Shown one piece after another: positions 42,252 through 48,635 of a DNA stretch of 64,000 bases. Position numbers and translations under genes: made by a program. The DNA lies in the NCBI GenBank assembly GCA_046350055.1, contig JAXMBC010000001.1:1364001-1428000 (forward strand). Direction: 5' to 3'. The notes beneath the pieces were generated by a model. It was not told the DNA's origin. It saw only the letters and a list, made by a program, of their open reading frames with translations, and searched no databases. How positions within the stretch are numbered: the first letter of the stretch is position 1; every line of letters starts with the position of its first letter. This DNA comes from JAEUIE01 sp046350055 (GTDB lineage Bacteria > Planctomycetota > Planctomycetia > Gemmatales > HRBIN36).

Positions 42252-42285
42252 GCAGGGTCGTAACGGTACTCCGTTTCGACCCTGC
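42252..42285. repeat. Two-stage hairpin in the repeat island
   Basis: GCAGGGTCG (42252-42260) pairs with CGACCCTGC (42277-42285), and AACGG (42262-42266) with CCGTT (42271-42275) around a TACT loop. Only the T-T pair between the stems is unmatched. Confidence 0.75.
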
Positions 42286-42319
42286 ATGCGGTGGCGTGAA
42301 GTGATTGTAACTCCACAGC

Positions 42320-42610
42320 ATTCGTTTATCTTGAATGAGCCGGGCACCCGGCTGTGCGGTAGCATTGTTTGCGTGAAGCTCAGGAGGCTTAGACCCCCGC
42401 TCGCGGTTGTAACCGTGCCACGGAAATGCCGTACTCGGCTTTTCCGTGCGGGACTAACTTTGGTTGCACGCCTAACACGGAGGAGATGAGTACATCACCT
42501 CCGTGGCACACGATTTCATCAACTTCCCGGGCACCTGGCTTCATTTTACAGAGCAGTGCCACCCGGCCCTGCCACAGCTTTCGTTTATCTTGAATGAGCC
42601 GGGCACCCGG
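42320..42610. repeat. Direct repeat pair (34 bp) in the repeat island
   Basis: The identical 34-bp block beginning TTCGTTTATCTTGAATGAGC lies at 42320-42353 and 42577-42610. It ends in the small palindrome AGCCGGG-CA-CCCGGCT. Similarity continues for a few bases on the left (CACAGC). Confidence 0.8.
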
Positions 42611-42636
42611 CTGGCTACCGTGATGTGAGATTAGGA

Positions 42637-42834
42637 CTAATTATAAATCAAGTACACTACACCGGATAATATGCCAAGTATTGCGGCACCAATGAAACAG
42701 AAAGCAATGAGAGCTGAGGCACTGGTATTTTTTGATAGAGCTTGTGCACTGACAAAGATGATCCCTATCATCGCCAGAATTCCAGCGATGATCCACATCA
42801 GCACGATTAATACCAGCCAAGCCGGCGGAACCAT
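42637..42834 (-). CDS. Small two-helix membrane protein
   Basis: 65 aa. Two hydrophobic helices, LVLIVLMWIIAGILAMIGIIFV and LIAFCFIGAAILGILSGVVYLI, are separated by a short polar loop (SAQALSKNTSASA). The local base composition is more AT-rich than that of the neighbours. No family is recognised. It could be a small stress or phage-type membrane protein. It begins its own transcript, since the next gene upstream on this strand (groEL) ends further left than its start only beyond a clear terminator. Confidence 0.5.
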   Translation of the reverse strand: MVPPAWLVLIVLMWIIAGILAMIGIIFVSAQALSKNTSASALIAFCFIGAAILGILSGVVYLIYN

Positions 42835-43012
42835 GAATCACTCATGTGCGACTCTTGCTGTACGAATTCAATATACAACATGGTTTAATGGAAGAATGTA
42901 CGGATGCGATTAAGTAGGCCACACGGGACACCTGTCATGAAGAAGTTGTCGACGCCGTTAGGTCATCTATACCTGTATTTACAAACCTGATTGCTTATGG
43001 ATATTTTGTCAA

Positions 43013-43051
43013 GATTCAAAATACAAACCCCACAGCTTTCGCCGTGGGGTT
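43013..43051 (-). terminator. Rho-independent terminator of groEL
   Basis: AACCCCAC (43026-43033) pairs with GTGGGGTT (43044-43051). Read on the minus strand the stem is followed by TTTGTATTTTG. It lies 22 bp after the groEL stop. Confidence 0.85.
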
Positions 43052-43073
43052 CATGTCAACTGGTTAGTTGCTC

Positions 43074-44708
43074 TTAATACATATCATCATACCCGCCGGG
43101 GCCACCGGCTGGCTTCTTCTCTTCCTTCGGGGCTTCGGCAATCAAAGCGTCCGAGGTGAGAAGCAGCGTGGCGACGGAGGCGGCGTTCTGCAGACCGCTG
43201 CGTACCACCTTGGTGGGGTCGATGATGCCGGACTTGACCATGTCGACGTATTCATCGTTGCGGGCGTCGTAGCCGAAGTGGGCATTGCTTTCAGCCAGCA
43301 CCTTGCTCTGGACGACAGCGCCGTCTTCGCCAGCGTTCTCGCTGATCTGACGCAGCGGAGCCTGGCAGGCGCGGACGATGATGTTGTAACCCACTTCTTC
43401 GTCAGCAGACAGACCCTTGGCTTTCAGGCCTGCACTGGCGCGAAGCAGAGCGACACCGCCACCGGGGAGGTAGCCTTCTTCGACAGCGGCGCGGGTGGCA
43501 TGCATCGCATCTTCCACGCGCATCTTCTTTTCCTTCATCTCGCTCTCGGTCGCAGCACCGACCTGGATCTTGGCGACGCCGCCCGACAGCTTGGCGATAC
43601 GTTCGGAGAGCTTCTCCTTGTCGTAGTCGCTGGTGCTGCGGTCGAGTTCGTTGCGGATCTGTTCGATGCGGCCGGTGATCTCAGCTTTCTTGCCAGCGCC
43701 TTCGATGATGGTGGTGTTGTCCTTATCGATAACGATGCGCTTGGCCTGGCCGAGGTCCTTGAGAGTGACCGATTCGAGCTGGATGCCGAGGTCTTCGAAG
43801 AGGGCCTTGCCACCGGTGAGGATGGCGATGTCTTCGAGCATGGCCTTGCGGCGGTCGCCGTAGCCAGGGGCCTTGACAGCAGCACACTTGAAGGTGCCAC
43901 GCAGCTTGTTGACCACCAGAGTAGCGAGAGCTTCGCCTTCGACTTCCTCAGCGATGATGAGCAGCGGGCGACCGCTCTGGGCGATCTTCTCGAGGACGGG
44001 GATCATGTCCTTGATGTTGCTGATCTTCTTTTCGTGGATGAGGATGTAGGCGTCTTCGAGGACGGTTTCCATCCGCTGGGCGTCGGTCACGAAGTAGGGC
44101 GAAGCGTAACCACGGTCGAACTGCATGCCTTCGACGAACTCGAGTTCGGTGGTGAGGGTCTTGCCTTCTTCGACGGTGATGACGCCATCTTTGCCGACCT
44201 TGGCCATGGCTTCAGCGATCTTGTTGCCGATCTCGCTGTCGTGGTTAGAGGCCACGCTGGCGACGTTGGCGACGTCCTTCTTGGCGTTGACATTGACAGC
44301 AATGCTCATGCTCTTCAGCTTGGCAGTGATGTCTTCGACAGCCTTCTCGATACCACGCTTCATGAGCATGGGGTTGACACCAGCCACGACCGACTTGATG
44401 CCTTCGTTGAAGATGGCTTCGGCGAGGACGGTGGCGGTGGTGGTGCCGTCACCCGCGACGTCGTTGGTCTTGCTGGCAACTTCGCGCACCATGCGAGCGC
44501 CCATGTTCTCGTACTTGTCGTCGAGTTCGATTTCCTTGGCAACGGTCACGCCGTCCTTAGTGACGGTGGGGGAGCCGAAGGATTTCTGAAGGATGACGTT
44601 GCGGCCTTTGGGTCCGAGGGTAACTTTGACGGCCCGGGCAAGCTTGGTCACGCCCCGGCGAAGGGCTTCACGAGCTTCCTGGTCGAAGGCGATCATTTTG
44701 GCTGACAT
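43074..44708 (-). CDS. groL: 60-kDa chaperonin GroEL
   Basis: 544 aa, full length. The start (AKMIAFDQEAREALRRGVTKLARAVKVTLGPKGRNVILQKSFGSPTVTKDGVTVAKEIEL) and the ATP-binding DVAGDGTTTATVLAEAI are conserved, as are KAPGYGDRRKAMLEDIAILTGG and PGGGVALLRA. The C-terminus is EEKKPAGGPGGYDDMY instead of the GGM repeats of the classical protein. It folds proteins in the cytoplasm together with GroES, whose gene is 143 bp upstream in the same direction. A heptad-repeat inverted pair fills that space. No CIRCE element is seen, so HrcA control is not supported. GGAGAAG precedes the start. Confidence 0.97.
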   Translation of the reverse strand: MSAKMIAFDQEAREALRRGVTKLARAVKVTLGPKGRNVILQKSFGSPTVTKDGVTVAKEIELDDKYENMGARMVREVASKTNDVAGDGTTTATVLAEAIFNEGIKSVVAGVNPMLMKRGIEKAVEDITAKLKSMSIAVNVNAKKDVANVASVASNHDSEIGNKIAEAMAKVGKDGVITVEEGKTLTTELEFVEGMQFDRGYASPYFVTDAQRMETVLEDAYILIHEKKISNIKDMIPVLEKIAQSGRPLLIIAEEVEGEALATLVVNKLRGTFKCAAVKAPGYGDRRKAMLEDIAILTGGKALFEDLGIQLESVTLKDLGQAKRIVIDKDNTTIIEGAGKKAEITGRIEQIRNELDRSTSDYDKEKLSERIAKLSGGVAKIQVGAATESEMKEKKMRVEDAMHATRAAVEEGYLPGGGVALLRASAGLKAKGLSADEEVGYNIIVRACQAPLRQISENAGEDGAVVQSKVLAESNAHFGYDARNDEYVDMVKSGIIDPTKVVRSGLQNAASVATLLLTSDALIAEAPKEEKKPAGGPGGYDDMY

Positions 44709-44741
44709 TTCGGTTCTTCTCCGGTGTATTGATGTCGATGT

Positions 44742-44858
44742 TAGAAGTCAGAAGACAGGAGCCAGAAGCCAGAATGTTGGCGACCAGCAGTTGATTTGAA
44801 ATGATGACAGGAGCCAAGTCTTCCTTCTGGCTCCTGTGTTCTGGATTCTGGCTACTCT
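44742..44858. repeat. Inverted pair of heptad repeats between groES and groEL
   Basis: The left arm (44742-44774) has AGAAGTC-AGAAGAC-AGGAGCC-AGAAGCC. The right arm (44806-44858) is its inverse type (CTTCTGGCTCCTGTGTTCTG). The groES stop TAG (44852-44854) is inside the right arm. The pair can form a hairpin in the groES-groEL mRNA. Confidence 0.8.
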
Positions 44859-45139
44859 ACCACTGCGAGCACATCTTCTTCGCGCATGAGCAGATACTTC
44901 TCGCCGTCGAGCTTGAACTCGTCGCCGGCGTAGCTGGTGAAGAGGACGCTGTCGCCCTTCTTGAGCTGGAGGGCCTGGCGCTTGCCATCCTTGAGAACCT
45001 TGCCATCACCGACGGCGAGGATGGTGCCCATCTGGGGCTTTTCCTTGGCGGAATCGGGGAGGATAATGCCACCCTTGGTCTTCTCGCCAGCTTCCTGGCG
45101 CTGAACGACGATGCGGTCGCCGAGGGGCTTCAAATTCAT
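44852..45139 (-). CDS. groS: 10-kDa co-chaperonin GroES
   Basis: 95 aa. It starts MNLKPLGDRIVVQRQEAGEKTKGGIILPDSAKEKPQMGTILAVGDGK, with the mobile loop (GGIILPD), and ends in the usual beta-strand region (DEFKLDGEKYLLMREEDVLAVVE). It caps GroEL. CAGGAGTG precedes the ATG by eight bases. It is the first gene of the groES-groEL pair. The stop codon lies in a heptad repeat that continues directly as CCAGAATCC, as at the S46 gene. Confidence 0.97.
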   Translation of the reverse strand: MNLKPLGDRIVVQRQEAGEKTKGGIILPDSAKEKPQMGTILAVGDGKVLKDGKRQALQLKKGDSVLFTSYAGDEFKLDGEKYLLMREEDVLAVVE

Positions 45140-45435
45140 TGTGTGTCACTCCTGAGTCGAGCTATCAGCTTACAGGCTATCTGCCGTCAGCTATACGGAT
45201 TGTGTAACGGGGAGAGTAATGAGCAAACGATGTGCCGGGGCTGTGGTTGGTGTTTGTTAGTGATTGCAGGACAAGGAGTTGTGGTAAAAATTCTGTGGCG
45301 GTACAGGGCAGGATGGCTATGCAGACCCACGGGAGCTGCCGATTTGGCATTCGTCGATTCATGAAAAGTAATGGCATCTATTGACATGTCGATGGAAGGG
45401 CATGATACTGCAAGCGTTCATCTGCGGAGTTCATC
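45140..45435. other. 296-bp divergent spacer upstream of groES and parDE
   Basis: Just upstream of groES is a third type of 7-bp tandem repeat (AGCTATC-AGCTTAC-AGGCTAT and on, 45160-45195). The rest holds no gene. There is no TTAGCACTC-N9-GAGTGCTAA (CIRCE) sequence. Promoters for both directions must be here but I cannot place them confidently. Confidence 0.5.
45160..45195. repeat. Heptad short tandem repeat, third family (AGCTATC type)
   Basis: AGCTATC-AGCTTAC-AGGCTAT-CTGCCGT-CAGCTAT with a period of 7 bp, in the groES leader region. Confidence 0.5.
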
Positions 45436-45690
45436 ATGGATACGATCAACATCTCCATGCCCAAGATCATGAAGGACTATGTCCAGGAACGGGTAAAAAC
45501 CGGAGGCTACGGCAACACCAGTGAGTATGTACGTGATCTGATTCGCGCAGAACAGAAGCAGCGTGCCCGTGAGGAGTTTGAAGCCTTGGTGATTGAGGGA
45601 ATCCAAAGTGGCCCGGCTACTCCATTGACTTCCGATGACTGGGCACAACTGCGAGAACGGGTACAGAAACGTGCGACCCGAAAGCGCTAG
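45436..45690 (+). CDS. ParD-type ribbon-helix-helix antitoxin
   Basis: 84 aa. It begins MDTINISMPKIMKDYVQERVKTGGYGNTSEYVRDLIRAEQKQRAREE, the standard ParD/CopG-type start: a DNA-binding strand, then helices and the GxYxNxSEYVRdLIR signature. The acidic C-terminal half would wrap the toxin. It should repress its own operon. The toxin gene begins 18 bp after the stop codon. This is the third toxin-antitoxin pair of the window. Confidence 0.92.
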   Translation: MDTINISMPKIMKDYVQERVKTGGYGNTSEYVRDLIRAEQKQRAREEFEALVIEGIQSGPATPLTSDDWAQLRERVQKRATRKR

Positions 45691-45708
45691 CATTTGAGGA
45701 GCCGTGCG

Positions 45709-46023
45709 ATGCAACTTCGCAAGCGACCTCAAGCGGTCTCCGATCTACAAGAAGCTGCCTGGTATTTGCTGGAACAGCAGAACGAAGCCCTGGCCCTGCG
45801 GTTTCTGAGCGCAGCCGAGTCAAGTTTCAAGAAGATTTCGGAAATGCCCACACTGGGGGCGCCCTATCAACCCAACAACAAACGATTGGGCGAGTTACGC
45901 ACATGGTTGGTGAAAGGATTCGAGGTATATGTCATCGTCTATCGCGTGACTGCCGAGTACGTTGAAGTGATTCGAGTGTTACATGGGGCACGTCGCTGGC
46001 AGGATCTGGTTGATGACGAGTAA
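45709..46023 (+). CDS. ParE-type toxin (RelE/ParE superfamily)
   Basis: 104 aa from ATG 45709, with GAGGA eight bases upstream; a TTG at 45694 would add five residues. Typical features are KRPQAVSDLQEAAWYLLEQQNEALALRFLSAAESSFKKISEMPTLGAPY and the strands LRTWLVKGFEVYVIVYRV and VIRVLHGARRWQDL, with the ARR near the end. ParE toxins poison DNA gyrase. Its partner is the ParD gene directly upstream. It ends convergent with the ABC ATPase gene 20 bp away. Confidence 0.92.
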   Translation: MQLRKRPQAVSDLQEAAWYLLEQQNEALALRFLSAAESSFKKISEMPTLGAPYQPNNKRLGELRTWLVKGFEVYVIVYRVTAEYVEVIRVLHGARRWQDLVDDE

Positions 46024-46043
46024 ATGCGCTTCAATTAAGTGAG

Positions 46044-47030
46044 CTACGATTCCTTCCCCGCCCCCTCCGCGAACACCTGCGCGATCATTTCTTCCAGGGG
46101 CGGGTCGGTGACGCTGACATCCACCACTTCATTCTGATCCAGCACACTGTTCAACATCTGGGCGACCTGGGTGCGGGCGACTTTGATTTCGACCGTAGGG
46201 CCGGTGGTGCTGGTGATGGTGCCAAAGCTGGCAAGGTTGGCGGGGGGGGTCTCCTTGAACTGAAGCTTGAGCAGTTTCTCCTGGCCAAAGCGTTCGACGA
46301 TGCCATCGAGATCGCCATCGTAGACGAGCATGCCATGGTTGATGATGAGCACCCGTTTGCACAGTGCCTCCACATCGCGCATGTAGTGACTGGTGAGAAG
46401 CATCGTCACGCCCCGGCTGCGATTGTACTCCTTCAAACAGTCCTGAATCTTCACCTGGGCGACGACATCGAGGCCAATGGTGGGTTCATCCAGCAGCAGC
46501 AGCCTGGGCTTATGCAACAAGGCTGCGATGAGCTCCATCTTCATCCGCTCGCCCAGCGAGAGTTCACGGACAGGCTGCTTGGTCAGTTCCTTCACACCGA
46601 AGAGGTCGGTCAGTTCAGCGATGGTCTTGTCGCAGTCGGTCTTGTCGAGCGAGTAGATTTCGCGATGGAGCTGGAAGCTGTCGGCAGCGGGCAGGTCCCA
46701 CCAGAGTTGGTTCTTCTGGCCCATGACCAGGGAGAACTGGCGGCGGAAGGCATCGACCCGGTCCCACGGCGTAAAGCCCATGACGCTGGCCGTGCCGGAG
46801 GTGGGATAGATCAACCCGGCGAGCATCTTGAGCGTAGTGGTTTTGCCTGCACCGTTGGGGCCCAGGAAGGCAACGATCTCACCGGGTTCGATGGAGAAGC
46901 TGACCCCGGCGACGGCTTTGACTTCTTTGTGCTCCCGGTGAAACAGCCCTTTCAGCGCACCCACCAGTCCGGGTTTCTTCTGATAGACACGGTAAGTCTT
47001 GGCGAGATCGGTAGCGGTGAGCAAGGACAT
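46044..47030 (-). CDS. ABC transporter ATP-binding protein (ABC-2/NatA-like)
   Basis: 328 aa. Walker A (FLGPNGAGKTTTLKMLAGL), Q-loop (GQKNQLWWDLP), signature (LSLGERMKMELIAAL), Walker B (LLLLDEPTIGLDV) and H-loop (LLTSHYMRD) are all present. It begins DLAKTYRVYQKKPGLVGALKGLFHREHKEVKAV, a form seen in the ATPases that go with paired ABC-2 permeases (the ABC-type 'uncharacterised YhaQ/DrrA-like' export group). No permease gene is adjacent; the next genes on both sides belong to other systems. The permease may be elsewhere. The start has no strong ribosome-binding site. Confidence 0.9.
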   Translation of the reverse strand: MSLLTATDLAKTYRVYQKKPGLVGALKGLFHREHKEVKAVAGVSFSIEPGEIVAFLGPNGAGKTTTLKMLAGLIYPTSGTASVMGFTPWDRVDAFRRQFSLVMGQKNQLWWDLPAADSFQLHREIYSLDKTDCDKTIAELTDLFGVKELTKQPVRELSLGERMKMELIAALLHKPRLLLLDEPTIGLDVVAQVKIQDCLKEYNRSRGVTMLLTSHYMRDVEALCKRVLIINHGMLVYDGDLDGIVERFGQEKLLKLQFKETPPANLASFGTITSTTGPTVEIKVARTQVAQMLNSVLDQNEVVDVSVTDPPLEEMIAQVFAEGAGKES

Positions 47031-47132
47031 GGCATTCAGGATATGGCTAGCGTAGGGGAGTGCAACTGTGGTGTAGTACAGGCGTTGACGGTATGCTGGA
47101 TGTGGTGATCGTACGTCAGGGGATGCGCATAG

Positions 47133-47456
47133 GTGAGCACAACAAAACAGACAAGTGCACCTCGTACATCACGTTGGCCCCTGGTGATGCACCTAGTCTG
47201 CGTGCTATGCTGGGCAGGCTCTTTCAACCTTGCGTTGACGAGCACGATGATGCCGCTGTACTACATAGTGCCGCTCGGCGTGGCTATGGTGCATCTTTGT
47301 GCCATCGATAAACGATGGCGTGGGATCTGGATCGTGTGCCATGGTCTGCTCATGATGTTCTTGATCGTGGCAGCTGTAGTGGGACCGTGGGGTAATCGCA
47401 AAGATCTCTCTCACCAGCAGAAGATTGAGCATGAACGACGCGATGAAGCACCATAG
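47133..47456 (+). CDS. Small membrane protein, unknown function
   Basis: 107 aa from GTG 47133, with AGGGG ten bases upstream. Three hydrophobic helices are visible (LVMHLVCVLCWAGSFNLAL, MMPLYYIVPLGVAMVHLCAI and IWIVCHGLLMMFLIVAAVVG), with a charged C-terminus. No family is recognised. It overlaps the start of kptA by 26 bp on the same strand, so the two genes are probably translated together. Confidence 0.6.
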   Translation: MSTTKQTSAPRTSRWPLVMHLVCVLCWAGSFNLALTSTMMPLYYIVPLGVAMVHLCAIDKRWRGIWIVCHGLLMMFLIVAAVVGPWGNRKDLSHQQKIEHERRDEAP

Positions 47457-47967
47457 CAAGTTCCTCTCCCTGGTGCTTCGTCATCATCCGGAGGTCATCG
47501 GGCTGCAGCTTGATGAACAAGGATGGGCTTCGGTGGCAGAGCTACTCAGCAAGACAGAAGATCGTGGCCTCACGCAGGAATTGCTCCAGCGTGTGGTGGC
47601 AGAGAACGACAAGAAACGATTCAGCTTCAGTGCCGATGGGCTGCGGATTCGTGCGAATCAGGGCCATTCGCTGGAAGTAGACCTGCAGCTGGAACCAGTT
47701 ATACCACCTGAGGTGCTGTTTCACGGTACTGCTACACGTTTTCTGGAATCCATCTTCGCCCAGGGCCTGTTGCCCGGGAGTAGACAGCATGTGCATCTTT
47801 CAGCAGACGAAGCAACGGCCATGAAAGTAGGCAGCAGGCATGGCAAGCCCGTCGTGCTGCGGGTGAACGCCATGGCGATGTCCACAGCAGGATACCAATT
47901 CTATCGCTCGGCCAACGGTGTGTGGCTGGTACACATAGTACCTGTTGTGTTTCTTGAATTACTGTAG
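47431..47967 (+). CDS. kptA: RNA 2'-phosphotransferase KptA/Tpt1
   Basis: 178 aa from ATG 47431. The N-terminal winged-helix part has HHSKFLSLVLRHHPEVIGLQLDEQGWASVAELL. The ADP-ribosyltransferase-like part has RFSFSADGLRIRANQGHSLEVDLQLEP, VLFHGTATRFLESIFAQGLLPGSRQHVHLSADEATA and GKPVVLRVNA. The conserved Arg/His set of the family is in these segments. In fungi Tpt1 transfers the splice-junction 2'-phosphate of tRNA to NAD+; in bacteria the natural substrate is not known, and some members modify RNA ends with ADP-ribose. The gene overlaps the small membrane protein gene and lies 68 bp before the selenoprotein gene. Confidence 0.93.
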   Translation: MNDAMKHHSKFLSLVLRHHPEVIGLQLDEQGWASVAELLSKTEDRGLTQELLQRVVAENDKKRFSFSADGLRIRANQGHSLEVDLQLEPVIPPEVLFHGTATRFLESIFAQGLLPGSRQHVHLSADEATAMKVGSRHGKPVVLRVNAMAMSTAGYQFYRSANGVWLVHIVPVVFLELL

Positions 47968-48035
47968 TCGTAGCGTTTCTTTCTGGACAAGCTCCAACCT
48001 GCGATTCATGATGGACCTATACACAGGAGAAACCC

Positions 48036-48631
48036 ATGCATCTACTATGGCTGACTCTGTTGTGCACGAGTGTACTGTCGCCGCAGGAACCCGACAAACG
48101 CCGTCCTGTACAGGGTACTCTCAAGGTCGGCGAAGTTGCTCCGGGTTTTGCACTCAGGCAACTGGGCACGACACAGACGGTGAAGCTGGACTCGCTGCGC
48201 GACAAACCCGTGGTGCTGGTCTTTGGCAGTTGCACCTGACCGCCCTTTCGCAAGTCGATCAGTTCGATCGAACAGCTCGCCACTACCTACCAGGGCAGGA
48301 TTCATCTCTACGTGATCTACATCCGCGAAGCCCATCCCAGCGATGGCTGGCAGGTGCCGCAAAATAAAAAGATGGCTTCGAGTTGAAGGACCCCACGAAC
48401 GATGCAGAGCGCGAAGAAGTAGCACGCGATTTCGCCAGACAGTTTAAGCTCAAGTTGCCGGTGCTGCTCGACACGATCGACGACAAGACGGAAAAGGCGT
48501 ATGCAGGCTGGCCTGATCGTCTCTATGTCATTGATGCCAGCGGGAAGCTGGCCTACGTCGGCAAGCCGGGGCCTTTCGGATTTCAACCCAAAGAACTGCC
48601 CGCGGTGCTGGATCGCTTGTTGAAGCCGTAG
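48036..48631 (+). CDS. Deiodinase-like selenoprotein with in-frame UGA and a frame change
   Basis: Read with UGA 48237-48239 as selenocysteine (residue 68) and one frame change near 48366-48371, the gene gives a 198-aa thioredoxin-fold protein with a signal-like N-terminus. The core reads VLVFGSCT-Sec-PPFRKS, the iodothyronine deiodinase signature, and 32 residues later YIREAHPSDGW. Relative to Sec, the Ser (-3), Thr (-1), Tyr (+27), Glu (+30) and His (+32) fall exactly where I recall active-site residues in vertebrate deiodinase 3. After the frame change come PVLLDTIDDKTEKAYAGWPDRLYVIDASGKLAYVGKPGP, the deiodinase C-terminus. In the frame of the start, translation would stop at 48384. A single missing G after AAAAAG explains it, so it could be a base error, a real mutation or frameshifting. 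The enzyme may reduce carbon-halogen bonds or peroxides; its true substrate in bacteria is unknown. Confidence 0.85.
48255..48271 (+). promoter_or_regulatory. Candidate bacterial SECIS hairpin
   Basis: TCGATC (48255-48260), loop AGTTC, GATCGA (48266-48271), a perfect 6-bp stem. The apical loop starts 21 bases after the UGA and has G at its second position, inside the published window for bacterial SECIS elements (apical loop 16-37 bases after UGA, G among the first two loop bases). Confidence 0.6.
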
Positions 48632-48635
48632 GCTG

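Larger units (their letters stand above)
42079..42636. other. 558-bp repeat island without genes
   Basis: The space is made of repeated modules. Module A, CTCAGGGGGCTCACGCCCCC (from 42168) and CTCAGGAGGCTTAGACCCCC (from 42377), each runs on to CGCTCGCG and an accented CACGG end. Module B, TTCGTTTATCTTGAATGAGC followed by CGGGCACCCGGCTG, occurs exactly at 42320-42353 and 42577-42610. A near-perfect hairpin at 42252-42285 has GCAGGGTCG and CGACCCTGC outside and AACGG-TACT-CCGTT inside. It looks like a site where several palindromic elements have accumulated. Confidence 0.7.

Noticed and set aside
43068..44705. 545-residue open frame on the + strand opposite groEL
   Set aside because: It mirrors groEL codon by codon, consists of Asp/Val/Gly-rich antisense protein without any domain, and groEL itself is certain. 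It is a shadow caused by strong codon bias.
45140..45260. CIRCE element before groES
   Set aside because: No TTAGCACTC-N9-GAGTGCTAA or near match on either strand.
48383..48631. Second half of the selenoprotein as an independent 82-residue gene
   Set aside because: It begins in the middle of a thioredoxin-fold domain and continues the deiodinase alignment directly from the upstream frame; the TTG has no ribosome-binding site.
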